A stretch of 64,000 nucleotides of DNA from Paulinella micropora. Its lineage: Eukaryota > Cercozoa > Imbricatea > Euglyphida > Paulinellidae. Position numbers and translations under genes: made by a program. Below are positions 62,128-64,000 of this stretch, one piece after another. The notes beneath the pieces were generated by a model. The model was not told the origin of the DNA. It saw only the letters and a program-made list of their open reading frames with translations, and did not search any database. The number at the start of each line of letters is the position of its first letter. The stretch's first letter is position 1. The stretch is from the NCBI GenBank assembly GCA_019918135.1, contig WBZZ01002600.1, forward strand, positions 187,676-251,675. The letters are read 5' to 3'.

Positions 62128-63201
62128 TCACGCCTCCGCTGGTAACGCATGGCCCCGATGTGTGCGGCTTGGTAGGGCTGGAAGCCCTGGCGACGCCAAA
62201 AACGCACCGCGGCCCACGGGATCGCTGTGCAGGTACACGAACCCGGAGTCGGTGTACTGCTCTAGCCGCGCTAGCAGCTCGCGACAAAACCTGCTGCCGA
62301 CGCCCTGTCCCCGGTAGCGTGGGTGAACTTCGAACAAATGCACGTAAACCGCGCGGCTGCTGCGCGGCTCCAGCTCCGGTGGGCGTTCCTCCTCGGGGCG
62401 CGTGCACAGCGCCAGCCCCACCAGCTGTTTATCTTCTGTGCGCTCGTACACAAACAACAGGTTGGCCTCCGGATTCTGCAGGTACTCCCAGTTGTGTCTG
62501 CACAGCATCCCGCCACCATCCCAGACCAACTCGCGCAGCGCCTGAGCGTCCTCCGGCGTGGCCCGTCGCGCGCGGCATTCCCCTACCACCACCGCTACTT
62601 CCTTCGCGGCCGCCGCGCACGGTCCCTCCAAGACGCTGGTCTCCTCAAAGGCATCCACCGGGGCTTCTTCTTCTTCCTCGGGAAATATGCAGCGGGGCGG
62701 GCGTTCGTCCACAGGTACGGGCAACACCCGCAAGTAGCTCTCGCAAACCTCTGAGTAGAGGTTGTCGGTGCGTTTCCACCCTGCGGGTGGCCTGCCCGAT
62801 CCCGGGTAGTTGCTCACGAAGCCCACGTACTGGGCATCGCCGCGGTAGACCTCCAGGTGATCCATGTTAGCGTCACGGTCCGAACCGTGCTTGAACGCCA
62901 GAGGCAGCGGCGGATGGACCGTGCGCGTGAGGTTGTATTCGTGGACCAAGCGGTTCCGCGCAGCCAGAACCGACGGAGGCGGGACATGCCCTGGGGTCGC
63001 ACGGAATTTCCCCCAGTAGCTACCGGCAAAGAGCGCGTCGTGTTCAGTCAGCTCCGACCAGCGGGGGCAGGTGCAGCAGCCCACGTAATTCCTGCTCTGC
63101 CGACCACATTTGCAAAAGTTGCAGTGCACAGACTTAACCGTCGCGACGGCATCGAGGAGCCTTTTTTTCCTTGCTTGGGGCTCTTGCCTTTCTTGGGACA
63201 T
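62128..63201 (-). CDS. GNAT-family acetyltransferase
   Basis: The ATG at 63201 (MSQERQEPQARKKRL) is preferred to upstream non-ATG codons. The N-terminus has a Cys cluster (CNFCKCGRQSRNYVGCCTC), then an unrecognised part. From about residue 210 it is a GNAT domain: RATPEDAQALRELVW, LVGLALCTRPEEE, and acetyl-CoA motif A VHPRYRGQGVGSRFCRELL. After HSDPV the expected last strand is found in another frame, so the last 30 residues here (GAFLASPGLPALP and on) are probably a frame-shift product. Substrate unknown; acetylation of a protein or small molecule is inferred. Confidence 0.7.
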   Translation of the reverse strand: MSQERQEPQARKKRLLDAVATVKSVHCNFCKCGRQSRNYVGCCTCPRWSELTEHDALFAGSYWGKFRATPGHVPPPSVLAARNRLVHEYNLTRTVHPPLPLAFKHGSDRDANMDHLEVYRGDAQYVGFVSNYPGSGRPPAGWKRTDNLYSEVCESYLRVLPVPVDERPPRCIFPEEEEEAPVDAFEETSVLEGPCAAAAKEVAVVVGECRARRATPEDAQALRELVWDGGGMLCRHNWEYLQNPEANLLFVYERTEDKQLVGLALCTRPEEERPPELEPRSSRAVYVHLFEVHPRYRGQGVGSRFCRELLARLEQYTDSGFVYLHSDPVGRGAFLASPGLPALPSRTHRGHALPAEA

Positions 63202-63782
63202 CTTTGTTTGGTACAACTCTGAAAGACGCAGGCCACCGAGAGACAAGCTCTCTTTTCGCCGCCACCCCACACCCTCGTCAAAGTCTCACCCCCCCTTTTT
63301 TTTCTCCTTTCCTTTTCCCCCCTTTCTCCCCTCCCCTCCCCACACACTGTTAACCATTCCGGTGCGGGGGGGGGGGGGCCGGGGCTAGTTTCGCACAAAA
63401 AAAAAACAGCGACACGTGAGAGTGGCGGGGGGGGGGGCCGGCAGTTTGCGGAAGTTGGAAGAGAGGCCGCGGCCAAATCGCTCTTCTCTTCTCTCCTTTC
63501 CGTCCGGGTGCGGAGCAGACAAAAGTTCCCCCCCCCTCCTCCTCCCAGCCTTTTCGTGGTAGCAGACTACCACTTTTCTAGGCCCGGCCCCCCCCCCTTC
63601 TGCCCCCCCCCCCGCCGCCCCCCCCCCCCACTACGCAGACACCGTCCTGCCTTCACACCACCCCTCCCCCCCCCCGCCCACGGCCTGCCACACACACACA
63701 AGCTATCTTTTGTTTTTCCCCTCCCCAAAAAAAACCGACAGGAGAGAGCAAAAACATTCGCTAGAATTCTCGGGCGTTTTCG
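63202..63782. other. Intergenic G/C homopolymer region
   Basis: Long C- and G-runs (63367-63378, 63428-63438, 63588-63670). Two G-run/GCCGG blocks (63367 and 63428) resemble those at 53340-53410. No gene. Confidence 0.5.
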
Positions 63783-64000
63783 ATGTACGCGGAGCTGCAG
63801 GCGGCCCTGCGGGACAAGGACATCCAGCTGGCGCTAAATCAGTGAGGAGCACGCGCGCCTGGCGCGCGAGCTGAACGAGCGGCCCGCGCCGTTGCTGGTA
63901 GTCATCGCCGGCGAATCGGGGGTCGGCAAGAGCAAGCTGCTGTCGCAGCTGCTGGACGAGGACCTGCCCCTGTCGGGTGCGCAGGGCACGTCCTGCACAC
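63783..64000 (+). CDS. P-loop NTPase, cut by window end and frame-shifted
   Basis: The ATG at 63783 gives MYAELQAALRDKDIQLALNQ then TGA (63843). The frame one base later opens at 63838 with ARLARELNERPAPLLVVIAG and GESGVGKSKLLSQLLDEDLP, a clear Walker A motif of a GTPase- or AAA-like NTPase. One extra A in the AAA at 63836-63838 would explain the split. The rest is outside the window, so the family cannot be named. Confidence 0.55.

Noticed and set aside
1..64000. Altered genetic code with a reassigned stop codon
   Set aside because: In-frame stops of all three kinds occur, while TAA, TAG and TGA all also end intact genes, so no single reassignment fits.
1..64000. tRNA, rRNA or riboswitch genes
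   Set aside because: None was recognised by eye on either strand. A tRNAscan-SE or Infernal run would be needed to exclude tRNA-like genes.

Overview
The window looks like part of the genome of a nucleocytoplasmic large DNA virus, probably one infecting a protist. The evidence is a set of closely packed intronless genes on both strands; a D5-type primase-helicase; and many eukaryote-like repeat and interaction proteins (kelch, F-box, leucine-rich repeat, Sel1, MYND, C2H2 zinc finger, NHL-like). There is also a restriction-endonuclease-like zinc-finger protein, a CoiA-like nuclease, HNH proteins, a glycosyltransferase and a BspA-like surface protein. I cannot assign it to a family from sequence alone. 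Most of the window is GC-rich, with long G or C homopolymer runs and CT microsatellites between genes.

Layout. 0-26.7 kb: leucine-rich-repeat-like proteins, a kelch protein, a broken NHL-repeat gene, an 11-finger C2H2 protein with a nuclease-like C-terminus, an F-box protein, membrane proteins, a kinase-like protein, a glycosyltransferase and several unknowns. 27-39.3 kb: a nicotinamidase-like protein whose frame continues past an amber codon, two copies of an HNH-gene segment (about 29.5-31.4 and 35.9-37.7 kb), an F-box/LRR protein, an LRR gene with an in-frame ochre, a NADAR protein and a Sel1 protein. About 40.3-46.5 kb: an AT-rich island with different codon usage and TATATAG-type gene starts. 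It encodes a packaging ATPase, small basic proteins, a coiled-coil protein, an adenain-like protease, a penton-like minor capsid protein and a major capsid protein, i.e. the morphogenesis module of a Polinton-like virus or virophage relative. It ends abruptly inside the capsid gene, where the host gene for a BspA-like protein begins without its own start. 48.3-64 kb: zinc-cysteine protein, a second copy of a membrane protein family, an unknown, a double-MYND protein, a CoiA-like protein, a repeat-rich non-coding stretch with a foldback element, the D5 gene in three pieces, an F-box-like protein, a GNAT acetyltransferase, and a P-loop NTPase cut by the window end.

Two themes cross the window. 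First, a family of GC-rich palindromes (CCAGCCCGC/GCGGGCTGG, often followed by a GGGGGGCATGCCCCCC hairpin) lies between genes and also inside reading frames, where it is translated. Second, many genes are split by single-base frame changes near homopolymers, and four are split by in-frame stops of all three kinds (TGA, TAG, TAA). Consensus sequencing errors, gene decay or recoding could each explain part of this, and the sequence alone cannot separate them. All family assignments are from recognising motifs by eye; no database search was run.
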